64,000 nucleotides of DNA, taken from Lysinibacillus sphaericus OT4b.31 (GTDB lineage Bacteria; Bacillota; Bacilli; Bacillales_A; Planococcaceae). A model generated the notes under the pieces. The model ran no database searches and was not told where the DNA came from. It saw nothing but the letters and a program-made list of their open reading frames with translations. The number at the start of each line of letters is the position of its first letter. Positions within the stretch are counted from its first letter, which is position 1. Of this stretch, positions 34,931-45,002 are shown one piece after another. The DNA is taken from contig NZ_KB933398.1 of the NCBI RefSeq assembly GCF_000392615.1, positions 228,183 to 292,182 of the forward strand. The letters are read 5' to 3'. Made by a program: the position numbers and the translations under genes.

Positions 34931-35491
34931 ATGGACAAAAAAAGACTATTAATGCTGGTGGAGATTGCGATTTTCGCAGCGGTGGGTCTTGTACTCGATC
35001 AAGTTTCTTTTAAAGTATGGGTACAGGGTGGCTCAGTTAGTCTTGTGATGATACCCATTATTTTAATGGCATTTCGCTGGGGTCTCTTTGCAGGATTGAC
35101 AACGGGCTTACTAATCGGCGTTATGCAAACAATGTTCGGTGCGTATATTGTACACTGGCTTCAAGGTTTATTGGATTATGGTGTTGCCTTCACGGTAGTA
35201 GGTATAGCGGCGCTTGTACGTAAACCTGTACTTGAGGCAGCGACAAATTTAAACAAAAAGAAGATGGCTATTTATATTGTCATTGGAACCGTCTTAGCAG
35301 GCTTTTTACGTTATTTAGCACATACGATTGCAGGAGCTGTGTTCTTCGCTGAGTATGCTGGCGAGCAAAATGCTTGGATATATTCCATTCTTTACAATGG
35401 CACATATATGCTACCTGCAACAATTTTAACAGTAGTCGCAGGTGTTCTTTTATTTACAGCAGCACCACAATTAATGCAACGAAAATCGTAA
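34931..35491 (+). CDS. thiT: ThiT thiamine transporter (ECF S-component)
   Basis: 186 residues, six membrane helices. The start region LLMLVEIAIFAAVGLVLDQV and the family blocks GGSVSLVMIPI and WGLFAGLTTGLLIG match ThiT/YuaJ. ThiT is the membrane substrate-binding component that works with the shared ECF energising module to import thiamine. AAAGGAG precedes the ATG. It lies downstream of a TPP riboswitch, which confirms the substrate, but the leader between terminator and start is unusually long (about 350 bases). Confidence 0.93.
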   Translation: MDKKRLLMLVEIAIFAAVGLVLDQVSFKVWVQGGSVSLVMIPIILMAFRWGLFAGLTTGLLIGVMQTMFGAYIVHWLQGLLDYGVAFTVVGIAALVRKPVLEAATNLNKKKMAIYIVIGTVLAGFLRYLAHTIAGAVFFAEYAGEQNAWIYSILYNGTYMLPATILTVVAGVLLFTAAPQLMQRKS

Positions 35492-35496
35492 AGAGT

Positions 35497-35532
35497 AAGC
35501 CGTCTGTTCCTCTATAGTGCAGGCGGCTTTTC
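35497..35532 (+). terminator. Terminator after thiT
   Basis: Stem AAGCCGTCTG / CAGGCGGCTT with one G-U pair, followed by TTCTG. Confidence 0.7.
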
Positions 35533-35599
35533 TGAGTTAATTAGCGCGTATTGTTCATTATTGTATTGTGGTTGTGATATATTAGAGTGTATATATTAG

Positions 35600-36379
<780 letters not shown>

Positions 36380-36395
36380 TTAAAAAGTAAATACG

Positions 36396-36443
36396 AAAAA
36401 ATCCTGCTTACCAAGTTATTTCTGGTAGGCAGGATTTTTTTTA
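36396..36443. terminator. Bidirectional terminator
   Basis: Stem AATCCTGC.TACCA / TGGTA.GCAGGATT with A-run on one side and eight T on the other. The stop codon of the minus-strand gene lies in its loop region. Confidence 0.9.
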
Positions 36444-37129
36444 ATAAATTGTATACCGACAAGAAGCACACCACATAAAAACAAGGCTGCTGTTGTCACG
36501 AGTAATTCATCAAAGCCATTATGTAATGCAATACCTATATAGGCCCAGATAAAAACGCTCGGATAGACAATATCAAAGTGATGAAAGCGAATATGTAGCG
36601 CTATGGCAACGCCTATAGTCAGTAAGATAACTGCCCAAAGTGGATTGCTAAGACCAAAGCCGTTCCATTCATACGATGTTAATGTAAAACTTGCATTTGT
36701 CATCAGGGTAAATGTCGCCCATGCGAAATAGATTGAAAACGGCACTCGACCTGTCAGCGCATTATTGCTAAGTGGGTACGTATTGTACAGTAAAAATAAA
36801 TAAATTACTAATATTAACGTAGTCAAAAGTGACACGATAAATAATTCCTGATGCCAAAACACTATGGCAAACGCCTGTAATATACTGACGCTACTAAAGA
36901 GAACAGTCTGTTTAATAGTTGTCTTTTTGAAATTCATAACTAACCAATAGCCGAGTAAAAAGTAAACTACAATCCAAATTACATAACTAACATTAAAAGG
37001 TGCAAACATAACGGGAAAACGATTAGAGATTTCTAACGAAGATTGACCATTTATTTTTATGAAATAGGATGAAAAGGTTAGGATGAGTGCGACAATATAA
37101 GAAATTGTCATCAAAATAAATTGAGGCAT
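36416..37129 (-). CDS. TspO/MBR-like (tryptophan-rich sensory protein type) membrane protein
   Basis: 237 residues with about seven hydrophobic segments. Blocks such as MFAPFNVSYVIWIVVYFLLG and RVPFSIYFAWATFTLMTNAS resemble the larger Bacillaceae members of the tryptophan-rich sensory protein/TspO family. The characteristic Trp residues are partly kept. Function is unknown; TspO proteins bind tetrapyrroles. The family call is a motif-level inference; at minimum it is a polytopic membrane protein. Confidence 0.6.
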   Translation of the reverse strand: MPQFILMTISYIVALILTFSSYFIKINGQSSLEISNRFPVMFAPFNVSYVIWIVVYFLLGYWLVMNFKKTTIKQTVLFSSVSILQAFAIVFWHQELFIVSLLTTLILVIYLFLLYNTYPLSNNALTGRVPFSIYFAWATFTLMTNASFTLTSYEWNGFGLSNPLWAVILLTIGVAIALHIRFHHFDIVYPSVFIWAYIGIALHNGFDELLVTTAALFLCGVLLVGIQFIKKNPAYQK

Positions 37130-37336
37130 GGTTTCCTCTCCCTTCGTGTTAAATTGTATAGGGAAAAGACAAATAAGTATAGGACTGTCACAAATTTTCT
37201 ATTTTCATTATAGCGGAAATTGGCAATAATGTATCGTCTTGTTTCGCCAAATTTATCTACAATTTGCCATTTGGATAGGCATCCATATATTTCTTTAGTA
37301 CAATAAGATTATCCAAGTGTAAGGAGTGAAGTTTTA

Positions 37337-38164
37337 ATGACTCAAAATTTAAAAAATCTAGACCTATCAATTGAACTAGATAAAAAAATGTATAAAAAGA
37401 AATTAAAAGTACTCCAATATGAAATGTTAAATGCCCAGCAGTTTTTACTGAACAATAAAATCGGGCTTATTTTAGTGTTTGAAGGTATGGATGCGGCAGG
37501 TAAGGGTGGCGCGATAAAGCGTCTGATCGAACGTGTAGACCCACGTGGTTATGTCGTGCATCCAATTTCTGCACCTCAACCACATGAACTTCGCTATAAC
37601 TATTTACAACGTTTCTGGAGGAAGTTGCCACAGCATGGTCAAATCGCTATTTTCGACCGTTCGTGGTATGGACGTGTGTTAGTAGAGCGTATTGAAGGTT
37701 TCGCAACAAAGGACGAATGGGCTCGTGCATACGAGGAAGTTAATCAATTTGAAAAGCTTCTAACAGATGGCGACTATATTATCGTGAAGTTCTGGCTTCA
37801 TGTGTCAGATGAAGAGCAGTTAAAACGTTTTAAAGAACGCGAACAAGATCCATATAAATCGTGGAAATTGACGGATGAAGACTGGCGAAACCGTGAAAAA
37901 ACACCACAGTACATTGAAGCTGCAAATGATATGTTTGATAAAACAGATAAAAAGAATGCGCCATGGATTTTAGTGGCAGGCAACGATAAAAAACATGCGA
38001 GGGTTCAAGTATTACAAGAAACAATTGCACATATTGAGCAGGAAGCACAAAAACGTGGTTTACATTTAACCAATGTGTTAGATAAATCTTATTTAGAAGA
38101 TGCTGAATCGTCTAGCATGGAAGTATTACGAGAGCAATCGAAAAAAGAAGAGCAAACAAAATAA
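37337..38164 (+). CDS. Polyphosphate kinase 2 family protein
   Basis: 275 residues of the PPK2 family, which transfers phosphate between polyphosphate and nucleotides. Walker A FEGMDAAGKGGAIKRL (about 49-64), the lid block, and Walker B DRSWYGRVLVERIEG are visible, followed by KFWLHVSDEEQLKRFKERE and DPYKSWKLTDEDW. Preference for AMP, ADP or GDP cannot be read safely. AAGGAG precedes the ATG. It stands alone and ends in a good terminator. Confidence 0.93.
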   Translation: MTQNLKNLDLSIELDKKMYKKKLKVLQYEMLNAQQFLLNNKIGLILVFEGMDAAGKGGAIKRLIERVDPRGYVVHPISAPQPHELRYNYLQRFWRKLPQHGQIAIFDRSWYGRVLVERIEGFATKDEWARAYEEVNQFEKLLTDGDYIIVKFWLHVSDEEQLKRFKEREQDPYKSWKLTDEDWRNREKTPQYIEAANDMFDKTDKKNAPWILVAGNDKKHARVQVLQETIAHIEQEAQKRGLHLTNVLDKSYLEDAESSSMEVLREQSKKEEQTK

Positions 38165-38173
38165 ATAATCGGA

Positions 38174-38229
38174 AAGATGCTGTGCTAACAAGACATGAGC
38201 TGTTTTAGTTGTAGCAGCATCTTTTTTTA
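38174..38229 (+). terminator. Terminator after the PPK2 gene
   Basis: Stem AGATGCTG / CAGCATCT with a 30-base loop region, followed by seven T. Confidence 0.75.
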
Positions 38230-38467
38230 CATACAATAAAGTAAAACTTCAATCAGCGGGGTTTTGCACTAATGATTCGTTGAAAGCAATAGGACTTTTA
38301 CGGCCAGTTAATCGCTCACAAAAGTGATAAGTACGACGGATTCAACTTGAGGTGGTCGTCTTACTGACCGTTGAGGCGAGATGAACATGTACTGACAATT
38401 ATCGGAAGGCAAGTGTGGAGATATGGTATTAAAAATTTGGAATCTACTGAGGAAAAAGGGTGGAAAT

Positions 38468-39013
38468 GTGGTATCGATTCAAGGGGGAAAATGCTACGTT
38501 CGCACATTCCAAGAAAAAGATGCACAAAATTTATCTGGTCTCGTAAGTCGCAATAAATACTTTTGGTCTACATATGAACCATTACAACGACCTGAATACT
38601 ATACAGTGGACGCTCAATATAAAAAAATTCTAGAAAGCTTGTATTTAATGGATTCAAAGCGAGAATTTTCTTTCGGTATCTATGAGCAAGGTACAAATAA
38701 CTTAATTGGGCATATTGCTCTCTATGCTGTAAAACGTTTGCCGTATTCAAGTGCATTTGTTGGCTATGCAATGGATGAGATTTATATAGGAAAAGGCATC
38801 GTAACAGAAGCAGTAGAATTGGTCGTTCGCTTTGCTTTTGAACAAATTGGCTTGCATCGCGTGGAGGCATACGTATCAACACAAAATAACGCTTCTATCC
38901 GTGTTTTAGAAAAATCAGGATTTCAACGAGAAGGGCTCCTAAGGCAGCTTTTGTACATTAACGGGCAATGGGTGGACCACTATATGTATGCGTGTGTAGA
39001 TGAATCATCATGA
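38468..39013 (+). CDS. GNAT acetyltransferase (RimJ/RimL type)
   Basis: 181 residues from the GTG at 38468. The order CYVRTFQEKDAQNL, IGHIALYAV, AFVGYAMDEIYIGKGIVTEA (acetyl-CoA binding), HRVEAYVSTQNNASIRVLEK and SGFQREG is that of the RimJ/RimL-like GNAT family, which acetylates protein N-termini or small molecules. A longer frame from ATG 38423 exists, with GGAG too close; the GTG lies seven bases after AAAGGG and matches the family start. A terminator follows. Confidence 0.88.
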   Translation: MVSIQGGKCYVRTFQEKDAQNLSGLVSRNKYFWSTYEPLQRPEYYTVDAQYKKILESLYLMDSKREFSFGIYEQGTNNLIGHIALYAVKRLPYSSAFVGYAMDEIYIGKGIVTEAVELVVRFAFEQIGLHRVEAYVSTQNNASIRVLEKSGFQREGLLRQLLYINGQWVDHYMYACVDESS

Positions 39014-39014
39014 A

Positions 39015-39068
39015 AAAGATGTGACTATCCTTCGAGATATCGACAGATAGTCACATCTTTTATTTTTA
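39015..39068 (+). terminator. Terminator after the GNAT gene
   Basis: A 15-base stem AAAGATGTGACTATC / GATAGTCACATCTTT followed by TATTTTT. Confidence 0.9.
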
Positions 39069-39145
39069 AAAGTATAGTTTAACTGCACGATTGAATATGC
39101 TAACACGACATCACATTGAAACCATGAAGCACAGAGCAGAAATGA

Positions 39146-39709
39146 TTATTGTTTATTGCCGTCTTCTATTAAATCAAGACGACCTGTATTTGGATCGATT
39201 ACTAAGCCGTGAACAGGCACATTTTTTACCATTAGTGGGTGATTACGAATTGTATCGACACTTTTTGTCACACTAGTCGCTACGTCACCGAAACCACGTA
39301 AAAACTCTTTTAAATCAATCCCTGAATATTCCATCATTTTAATGGTTTCTGGGTTAATACCACGCGCTACCATTTTGCTTAGCATAGCTTCTGGATCCAC
39401 CGCACTCATACCACAGTCATAATGCCCAACGACATATACTTCATCTGCTTGTAGTTCATATACAGCTACAAGTAAACTACGCATAACCGCACCAAATGGG
39501 TGACTAACTAATGCCCCTGCACTTTTAACGATTTTAACGTCACCATTGCGTAAATTCATAGCTTTAGGTAATAGCTCTACAAGTCGAGTATCCATGCAAG
39601 ATAAAACAACGATTCGCTTATCAGGGTACTTTGTTGTAATAAAAGGCTCATATTTTTTCTCTTGAACGAAATCCCCATTAAACTCTAAAATATCTTTTAA
39701 CATTGTCAT
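39146..39709 (-). CDS. Beta-class carbonic anhydrase
   Basis: 187 residues. The zinc ligands C38 (SCMDTR, with D40/R42 dyad), H96 and C99 (GHYDCG) are intact. The order and length match the short YvdA-like beta-carbonic anhydrases, which interconvert CO2 and bicarbonate in the cytoplasm. GGAAGGGAG precedes the ATG. It stands alone between convergent and co-directional neighbours. Confidence 0.93.
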   Translation of the reverse strand: MTMLKDILEFNGDFVQEKKYEPFITTKYPDKRIVVLSCMDTRLVELLPKAMNLRNGDVKIVKSAGALVSHPFGAVMRSLLVAVYELQADEVYVVGHYDCGMSAVDPEAMLSKMVARGINPETIKMMEYSGIDLKEFLRGFGDVATSVTKSVDTIRNHPLMVKNVPVHGLVIDPNTGRLDLIEDGNKQ

Positions 39710-39856
39710 GAAAGATTGCTCCCTTCCTTACAGAAATATTTTAGAGCAAAAATATAAATATGCAAATAATAATGACAATTTTCGCGCAATTTTATGATAA
39801 AAAAAAGGAGTTTAGTAATTTATTTAGCGAATCGAAATAAAGATGTTACAAAAATG

Positions 39857-39888
39857 TGAAAAAACAGCTACGGTAAGTAGCTGTTTTG
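39857..39888 (-). terminator. Terminator of the 44-residue membrane protein gene
   Basis: Stem AAAACAGCTAC / GTAGCTGTTTT, followed by TTTTTT on the minus strand. Confidence 0.85.
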
Positions 39889-39895
39889 AATAGGC

Positions 39896-40030
39896 TTAGA
39901 ATTTTTCGTTTGGCTTTGGATCTACAGTTACTGAAGATTTAGAATCTAAACCAACTTGTAGGTAGTGAATGAAGAATGCAACAGAAATTAATAAAACGAC
40001 TGAAAAGCCAAGTACAGTTGTGATGAACAT
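39896..40030 (-). CDS. Small single-pass membrane protein
   Basis: 44 residues from the ATG at 40030, six bases after AGAGGAGC; a longer frame to 40078 lacks a site. One membrane helix (about 4-24, TTVLGFSVVLLISVAFFIHY) is followed by a polar Ser/Pro/Lys tail. It has its own terminator. I recognise no family. Confidence 0.65.
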   Translation of the reverse strand: MFITTVLGFSVVLLISVAFFIHYLQVGLDSKSSVTVDPKPNEKF

Positions 40031-40168
40031 TGAAAAGCTCCTCTCTACTAATAAATCTACTATAATATTTACTCTCATTATACAATAGGTTGCTATGAAA
40101 ATCTAAGGATAATTTATGACATCCATAACATACCTTGGCTAGAATACTATAAATAGGTGTCTATTTCT

Positions 40169-41404
40169 CTAGAAAGCCCAATTGCCATTGCGGAAAATTG
40201 GTTCGATTTGACCATTGTCCATTATCCCATCAATATTCATATTAGCAGAGCCAATCATAAAGTCAACATGTGTTAGGCTTTGGTTGAGACCATTTGCAAG
40301 TAACTCATCAGGAGACATATCTTTACCACCCTCAATACAAAATGCATAAGCGCTACCAATGGCTAAATGATTCGAGGCGTTTTCATCAAATAATGTATTG
40401 TAAAATAATAAACCTGATTGAGAAATAGGTGATTGATGTGGGACAAGTGCCACTTCACCAAGATAGTGAGCACCCTCATCTGTTGCAACAAGGGATTCTA
40501 AAATTTCTTGCCCCTGTTCAGCCTGCATCTCGATAATTCGTCCTTCTTTAAATGTTAATGTAAATTGATCGATAATATTACCACCGTAGCTTAATGGCTT
40601 CGTGCTAGATACATAGCCGTTTACACCTGTTTTTAACGGAGCTGTAAAGACTTCTTCAGTCGGCATATTTGCCATAAATGATTGTCCTTGTGTAGTGACA
40701 CTACTACCACCTACCCATATATGTTTTTTTGGTAATGTAATAGTTAAATCAGTACCTGTTGCAGTATAGTGCAGTGCTTTATATTGTTTATTATTGAGGT
40801 AATCAGCCTTGTCATGTAATAATTGGTCATGTGTCCGCCAGGCATCAACTGGATTTTCTAGATTTGTGCGTGTAGCAGCGAAAATTGCCTCCCATAATGC
40901 CTCCATTTGTTCAGCTTCAGGTAAATTTGGAAAAACCTTCGCTGCCCAATTTTTAGAAGGTGCAGCAATAACTGACCAGCTAAACTTATCTGATTGCATT
41001 AAGCTACGGTAGTTTGCAAGTGCCTGACCGGATGCTTTTTGGAAGGTCATAATTTTCTCGCCATCAATCCCTTTTAGTAGGTCAGGGTTTTGCGAAATGA
41101 TACTTATAAACGCAGCACCATGCTCAGCTAACCATTCACGTTCTTGAACTTTCCAAGGAGGGAAGAAATCGAATGTGTCTTTTGGTGCTGATTCAAAACG
41201 TGTCCGAACAAGTTCATCATCAGATATATCGACAAAAACTTGTTTTGCACCATTTTCATAAGCGAGTTTAGTAATTATCTGTGCTAATTTTATGTTATCC
41301 GTCGAACAACTCATATAGAGATATTGATTTTTCTGGATATTTACTCCTACTTTTACAGCTAATTCGGCATAACGTAGTAAATTTGTGTTAAATGATAATA
41401 ACAA
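40169..41404 (-). CDS. M29 family aminopeptidase, second copy
   Basis: 411 residues, alignable along its whole length with the enzyme at 26758 (shared YAELAVKVGVNIQ, MPTEEVFTAPLKTGVNGYVS, HYLGEVALVP, LFDENASNHLAIGSAYAFC and HVDFMIGS blocks). Metal-ligand regions are intact. The start is TTG, eight bases after AAGGAG. It is a stand-alone gene, unlike the copy linked to the DEAD helicase. Confidence 0.92.
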   Translation of the reverse strand: MLLSFNTNLLRYAELAVKVGVNIQKNQYLYMSCSTDNIKLAQIITKLAYENGAKQVFVDISDDELVRTRFESAPKDTFDFFPPWKVQEREWLAEHGAAFISIISQNPDLLKGIDGEKIMTFQKASGQALANYRSLMQSDKFSWSVIAAPSKNWAAKVFPNLPEAEQMEALWEAIFAATRTNLENPVDAWRTHDQLLHDKADYLNNKQYKALHYTATGTDLTITLPKKHIWVGGSSVTTQGQSFMANMPTEEVFTAPLKTGVNGYVSSTKPLSYGGNIIDQFTLTFKEGRIIEMQAEQGQEILESLVATDEGAHYLGEVALVPHQSPISQSGLLFYNTLFDENASNHLAIGSAYAFCIEGGKDMSPDELLANGLNQSLTHVDFMIGSANMNIDGIMDNGQIEPIFRNGNWAF

Positions 41405-41602
41405 ATTCTTAGCTCCTTTCGATTATGGACAATTTAGTGTACTATTCTTAATTCAATATAATCAAATATGGTCGAAATGTGAATAAAAAGCATTTATTAC
41501 ATCGAAAAATTAATGAATTACATTTATACTATATTATATCTTTATTTAAAATATGGAAAAATAGACGACATTAAGAGTGTAAGAAGATTTGGAGGTCCTA
41601 GA

Positions 41603-42406
41603 ATGGATATATCGTCGGTAGTAGGGTTAATCATAGCGTTTATTGCGCTATTAACAGGAATGGTGCTGAAGGGTGTAAGCTTAAGTGCGTTTTATAACCC
41701 AGCAGCTATCCTAATCATCATCTTCGGTACAATCTCCGCTGTAACAATTGCCTTCCCTGTGAAGGAGTTAAAGCGTGTACCAAAGCTATTTAAAATTCTT
41801 TTCAAAGAAACTAAATTAGCAGATGATATTGAGATTATAAAAATGTTTTCACAATGGGCGGACTTAGCACGCCGTGAAGGGCTATTAGCACTTGAAAGTA
41901 AAGCCTCAGAAATTGAAGACCCATTCTTAAAAAATGGTCTTACATTAGCTATTGACGGTCAAAATGCAGATTATATACGTGACGTATTAACTGAAGAAGT
42001 AGAAGCTATGGAAGATCGTCATGCAAGTGGTGCTGCAATCTTTACACAAGCAGGTACATATGCTCCAACTTTAGGGGTACTTGGTGCGGTAGTAGGGTTA
42101 ATCTCCGCATTGGCAGATATGAATGATATAGAGAAACTAGGGCATGCGATTTCGGCTGCCTTCATGGCAACTTTATTAGGTATCTTTACAGGTTACGTAT
42201 TATGGCATCCTTTTGCTAATAAGTTAAAACGTAAATCTGCTGTTGAAGTAAAGCAAAAACGCATGATGATTGAAGGTATTCTTTCTGTATTAGAGGGAGA
42301 AGCGCCACGTGTAATTGAACAAAAATTATCTTCTTATCTAACGATGGAAGAGCGTCGTCAAATTTCTGGTGAAAGCGGGGCGGGCGGCCTTGGCAAAGAA
42401 AGCTAA
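41603..42406 (+). CDS. motA: MotA flagellar stator protein
   Basis: 267 residues, four membrane helices. Sequence closely follows B. subtilis MotA (GMVLKGVSLSAFYNPAAILI, AGTYAPTLGVLGAVVGLISAL, GHAISAAFMATLLGIFTGYV). MotA and MotB form the proton-driven stator that powers the flagellar motor. The start is the ATG at 41603 after GGAGG; 30 residues upstream are excluded. motB begins within its last codons. TAAA at 41547 and GACGACAT at 41564 could be a sigma-D promoter with a short 13-base spacer; this is uncertain. Confidence 0.95.
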   Translation: MDISSVVGLIIAFIALLTGMVLKGVSLSAFYNPAAILIIIFGTISAVTIAFPVKELKRVPKLFKILFKETKLADDIEIIKMFSQWADLARREGLLALESKASEIEDPFLKNGLTLAIDGQNADYIRDVLTEEVEAMEDRHASGAAIFTQAGTYAPTLGVLGAVVGLISALADMNDIEKLGHAISAAFMATLLGIFTGYVLWHPFANKLKRKSAVEVKQKRMMIEGILSVLEGEAPRVIEQKLSSYLTMEERRQISGESGAGGLGKES

Positions 42407-43163
42407 GAAGAAAAAGCATGATGAGCATATCGACGAGTCTTGGTTAGTGCCTTACGCAGATATTTTAACGCTGTTATTAGCGGTATTCATTATATTATTT
42501 GCCTCAAGTTCGGTCGATCAAGAGAAGTTAGATAAAATGTCAGCAGTATTTAGTCAGGTATTTGATGGTGGAACGAGTTTTCTAGAACAGCCTTCACCGG
42601 TTCAAACGCCCGATGCCCAAAATGATGAAACACCACAGCAGACGCAGCAAAACTCAGCTTATTTAAAAGATCAGAAAGAGTTGGCGGAAATCAAGGACAG
42701 TGTTGATAATTTCATCGCGGTTAATGAGATGGAAGGTCAGTTCGCAACAGAAATGACGGATGAAGGTTTATTAGTAACAATTCGTGATAGCATACTATTC
42801 GATCCAGGTAAAGCAACGATTAAACCAGAATATATTCCAACTATTCAAGAGCTTGCGGCCGTATTAGTATCAGATCCAGCACGTAATATTGTTATTACAG
42901 GGCATACAGATAATGTTCCTGTAGGTCCAAATTTCTCGTCAAATTTAGAGTTATCATTAATGCGTGCTTCAAATTTCTATCTTGAACTAACAGCTAGTAA
43001 CGCACAACTAGATTCAAAGAAATTTAGTGCTAAAGGTTACGGTGAGGATCAAGCCATTGCACCAAATGATACGGCTGAAGGCCGGGCGAAAAACCGTCGT
43101 GTGGAAGTATTGATTCAGCCATTTGTCGCAGAAGACGGTTCATCTACAACAAATAAGCAATAA
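42390..43163 (+). CDS. motB: MotB flagellar stator protein
   Basis: 257 residues. A basic N-terminus (AKKAKKKKHDEH) is followed by the membrane helix with the proton-channel Asp24 in VPYADILTLLLAVFII, a Gln/Pro-rich linker, and an OmpA-like peptidoglycan-binding domain (IVITGHTDNVPVG, MRASNF, KNRRVEVLI). The TTG at 42390 matches the family start; a GTG at 42369 is possible. It overlaps motA by 17 bases, showing coupling. Confidence 0.95.
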   Translation: MAKKAKKKKHDEHIDESWLVPYADILTLLLAVFIILFASSSVDQEKLDKMSAVFSQVFDGGTSFLEQPSPVQTPDAQNDETPQQTQQNSAYLKDQKELAEIKDSVDNFIAVNEMEGQFATEMTDEGLLVTIRDSILFDPGKATIKPEYIPTIQELAAVLVSDPARNIVITGHTDNVPVGPNFSSNLELSLMRASNFYLELTASNAQLDSKKFSAKGYGEDQAIAPNDTAEGRAKNRRVEVLIQPFVAEDGSSTTNKQ

Positions 43164-43165
43164 AT

Positions 43166-43216
43166 AAAAAAGCTATTAGCAACAGGCTTTATGCCATAGC
43201 TAATAGCTTTTTTTCT
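43166..43216. terminator. Bidirectional terminator between motB and yfkK
   Basis: Stem AAAAAGCTATTAGC / GCTAATAGCTTTTT with A and T runs. Confidence 0.9.
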
Positions 43217-43218
43217 AA

Positions 43219-43440
43219 TTATTTACGTAGTGAGCCTAATTCTGCAACGATAGCTTGCATTTCACTCGGGCTAAATGTGTCGCGCTTCATAACCATTTCG
43301 TAGAGATAGACTAGATCTTCATAATTTGCTTCATCGAAATTCTCTGATTTCATCGCATCGACATTTACCATGCGAAGTTTATCTTTCATTTGATCGACCA
43401 TATAAATAACATTTTCTTTTGATGGTATTGATAAATCCAT
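43219..43440 (-). CDS. yfkK: DUF1128 (UPF0435) protein, YfkK
   Basis: 73 residues, matching Yfk[41 protein letters not shown] and the terminal [10 protein letters not shown]. Function unknown, cytoplasmic, helical. AAAGGTAGG precedes the ATG. A YihY/BrkB membrane protein follows nearby, recalling the yfkH-yfkK neighbourhood in B. subtilis. Confidence 0.9.
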   Translation of the reverse strand: MDLSIPSKENVIYMVDQMKDKLRMVNVDAMKSENFDEANYEDLVYLYEMVMKRDTFSPSEMQAIVAELGSLRK

Positions 43441-43619
43441 TTAGTTAAACCTACCTTTCAAAGTCCTCGCCAATATCATTTCATTGAATAAAAAAATTGT
43501 CAACACTGTATTTAAGCATTGCTTTAAAAATAGGTTGTTATTGGGTAGAATAAAGGCAGCAAGTTGTTTATTTGTCATTTATAAGGGAATATACAGTACA
43601 CAAGTAGGGGGTTTTTAAT

Positions 43620-43946
43620 ATGGGACAAAGTAAATTATTAGCATCCATCATTATTGGTGCCACAGTGGGTGCGGCATTAAGCATGCTTGATCGCACAACA
43701 CGTGAAAAAACAGTAGCTACTACGAAAAAGGCGACTGCAGCAGTATCGTATTACGCAGCGAATCGTGGCGAATTACAAGATTTAATAGAGGAAAAAGTAT
43801 TAGCTGCTCAAGTGCTCTGTGAAAGTGTAACCGACAACGTCAACATGGTAGCAGAAAAAGTTGATGAATTTAAAGAATTACCTTCCACTATTCAGGGTAT
43901 GATCAGTGATACAAAATCTGCCTTCTCTTCACCAAATAAAGAATAA
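43620..43946 (+). CDS. YtxH-like membrane-anchored protein
   Basis: 108 residues. One N-terminal helix (about 5-23, LLASIIIGATVGAALSML) is followed by a charged helical region. This is the layout of YtxH-domain proteins, some of which belong to general-stress regulons. AGGGGG precedes the ATG. The YihY-family gene begins 24 bases after its stop with its own AAAGGAGGAG, so the two probably form an operon. Confidence 0.75.
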   Translation: MGQSKLLASIIIGATVGAALSMLDRTTREKTVATTKKATAAVSYYAANRGELQDLIEEKVLAAQVLCESVTDNVNMVAEKVDEFKELPSTIQGMISDTKSAFSSPNKE

Positions 43947-43970
43947 GTTGTAGTAAAGGAGGAGATTTGT

Positions 43971-44876
43971 ATGGAAAAGAAGAAAGTCTCGGTGAATACA
44001 GCATTTGGTTTAGTCAAATCGTTTGTCTCTCCAAATGAAGATTCTGTAGATGTCATGACGCCAAAGGGCTTTGTACAAGATTTGATGCTACGAATACAAC
44101 GCGTGGAAATATCAGCTCTTGCCGCACAACTGGCGTATTTCTTTTTACTATCTTTCTTCCCACTACTTATTTTCCTAGTTACACTGTTACCATATCTAAA
44201 TTTAGAAACAACACAAGTTTATTCTTTTTTAGTGAATGTCGTGCCAGATGAAGTATATCGATTGATCGAAAATACATTAAACGAAGTATTAACAAATCGC
44301 AATAGCAGTTTGTTATCCATTGGTGTAATCGGTACAATATGGTCCGCTTCCAAGGGAATTAATGCCTTGATTAGGGCTTTAAACAAAGCCTATGATACGG
44401 AAAGCAGGGGAGGCATCTTAGATCGAGGGTTATCCCTAGTCTTTACAATAGCGTTTGTAATCGTATTAGGTGTCGCCCTGCTATTACCGGTTTTTGGACA
44501 ACAAATTGGACATTTTTTATTTTCGATAGTCGGAATAGAAGAAGAATTTGCATCCCTTTGGCATAATATACGCTTGTTCATGCCACCATTACTGATTTTT
44601 GCTGTTTTAATGGGCATTTACTGGTTTGTACCGAATACAGATCCACGTTTGAAATTAATGGGCGTGTGGCCAGGGGCAATGTTCTCTACACTTGCTTGGT
44701 TGGCAGTAACATATGGTTTTTCTTTTTACATTAGTAATTTTGGAAACTATTCTGCTACATACGGTAGTATAGGCGGTGTCATTATTTTAATGCTATGGCT
44801 GTATTTCACAGGAATGATTTTAATATTTGGTGGTGTATTGAATGCCACAATGCAAAAAAGAGCATTACAAAAATAG
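43971..44876 (+). CDS. YihY/BrkB family membrane protein
   Basis: 301 residues with about six membrane helices. Family blocks ISALAAQLAYFFLLSFFPLL, SKGINALIRALNKAYDTE and GSIGGVIILMLWLYFTGMIL are typical of the YihY/UPF0761 family (B. subtilis YfkH/YhjD). The family has no settled function; early claims of RNase BN activity do not hold. It lies just after the YtxH-like gene. Confidence 0.9.
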   Translation: MEKKKVSVNTAFGLVKSFVSPNEDSVDVMTPKGFVQDLMLRIQRVEISALAAQLAYFFLLSFFPLLIFLVTLLPYLNLETTQVYSFLVNVVPDEVYRLIENTLNEVLTNRNSSLLSIGVIGTIWSASKGINALIRALNKAYDTESRGGILDRGLSLVFTIAFVIVLGVALLLPVFGQQIGHFLFSIVGIEEEFASLWHNIRLFMPPLLIFAVLMGIYWFVPNTDPRLKLMGVWPGAMFSTLAWLAVTYGFSFYISNFGNYSATYGSIGGVIILMLWLYFTGMILIFGGVLNATMQKRALQK

Positions 44877-44918
44877 CCGGATGAGCATCGCAAATTACAA
44901 AAATTATCATGACAATAA

Positions 44919-44960
44919 CACAGCCCCACTATCACAATTTTGTGATGTGAGGCTGTTTTA
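44919..44960 (+). terminator. Terminator after the YihY-family gene
   Basis: Stem ACAGCC.CAC.ATCACAA / TTGTGAT.TG.GGCTGT followed by TTTAC. Confidence 0.75.
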
Positions 44961-45002
44961 CGTATAGGGAGTAGCGTGACTAGCGTTGGAAAAACACTGC
45001 TG

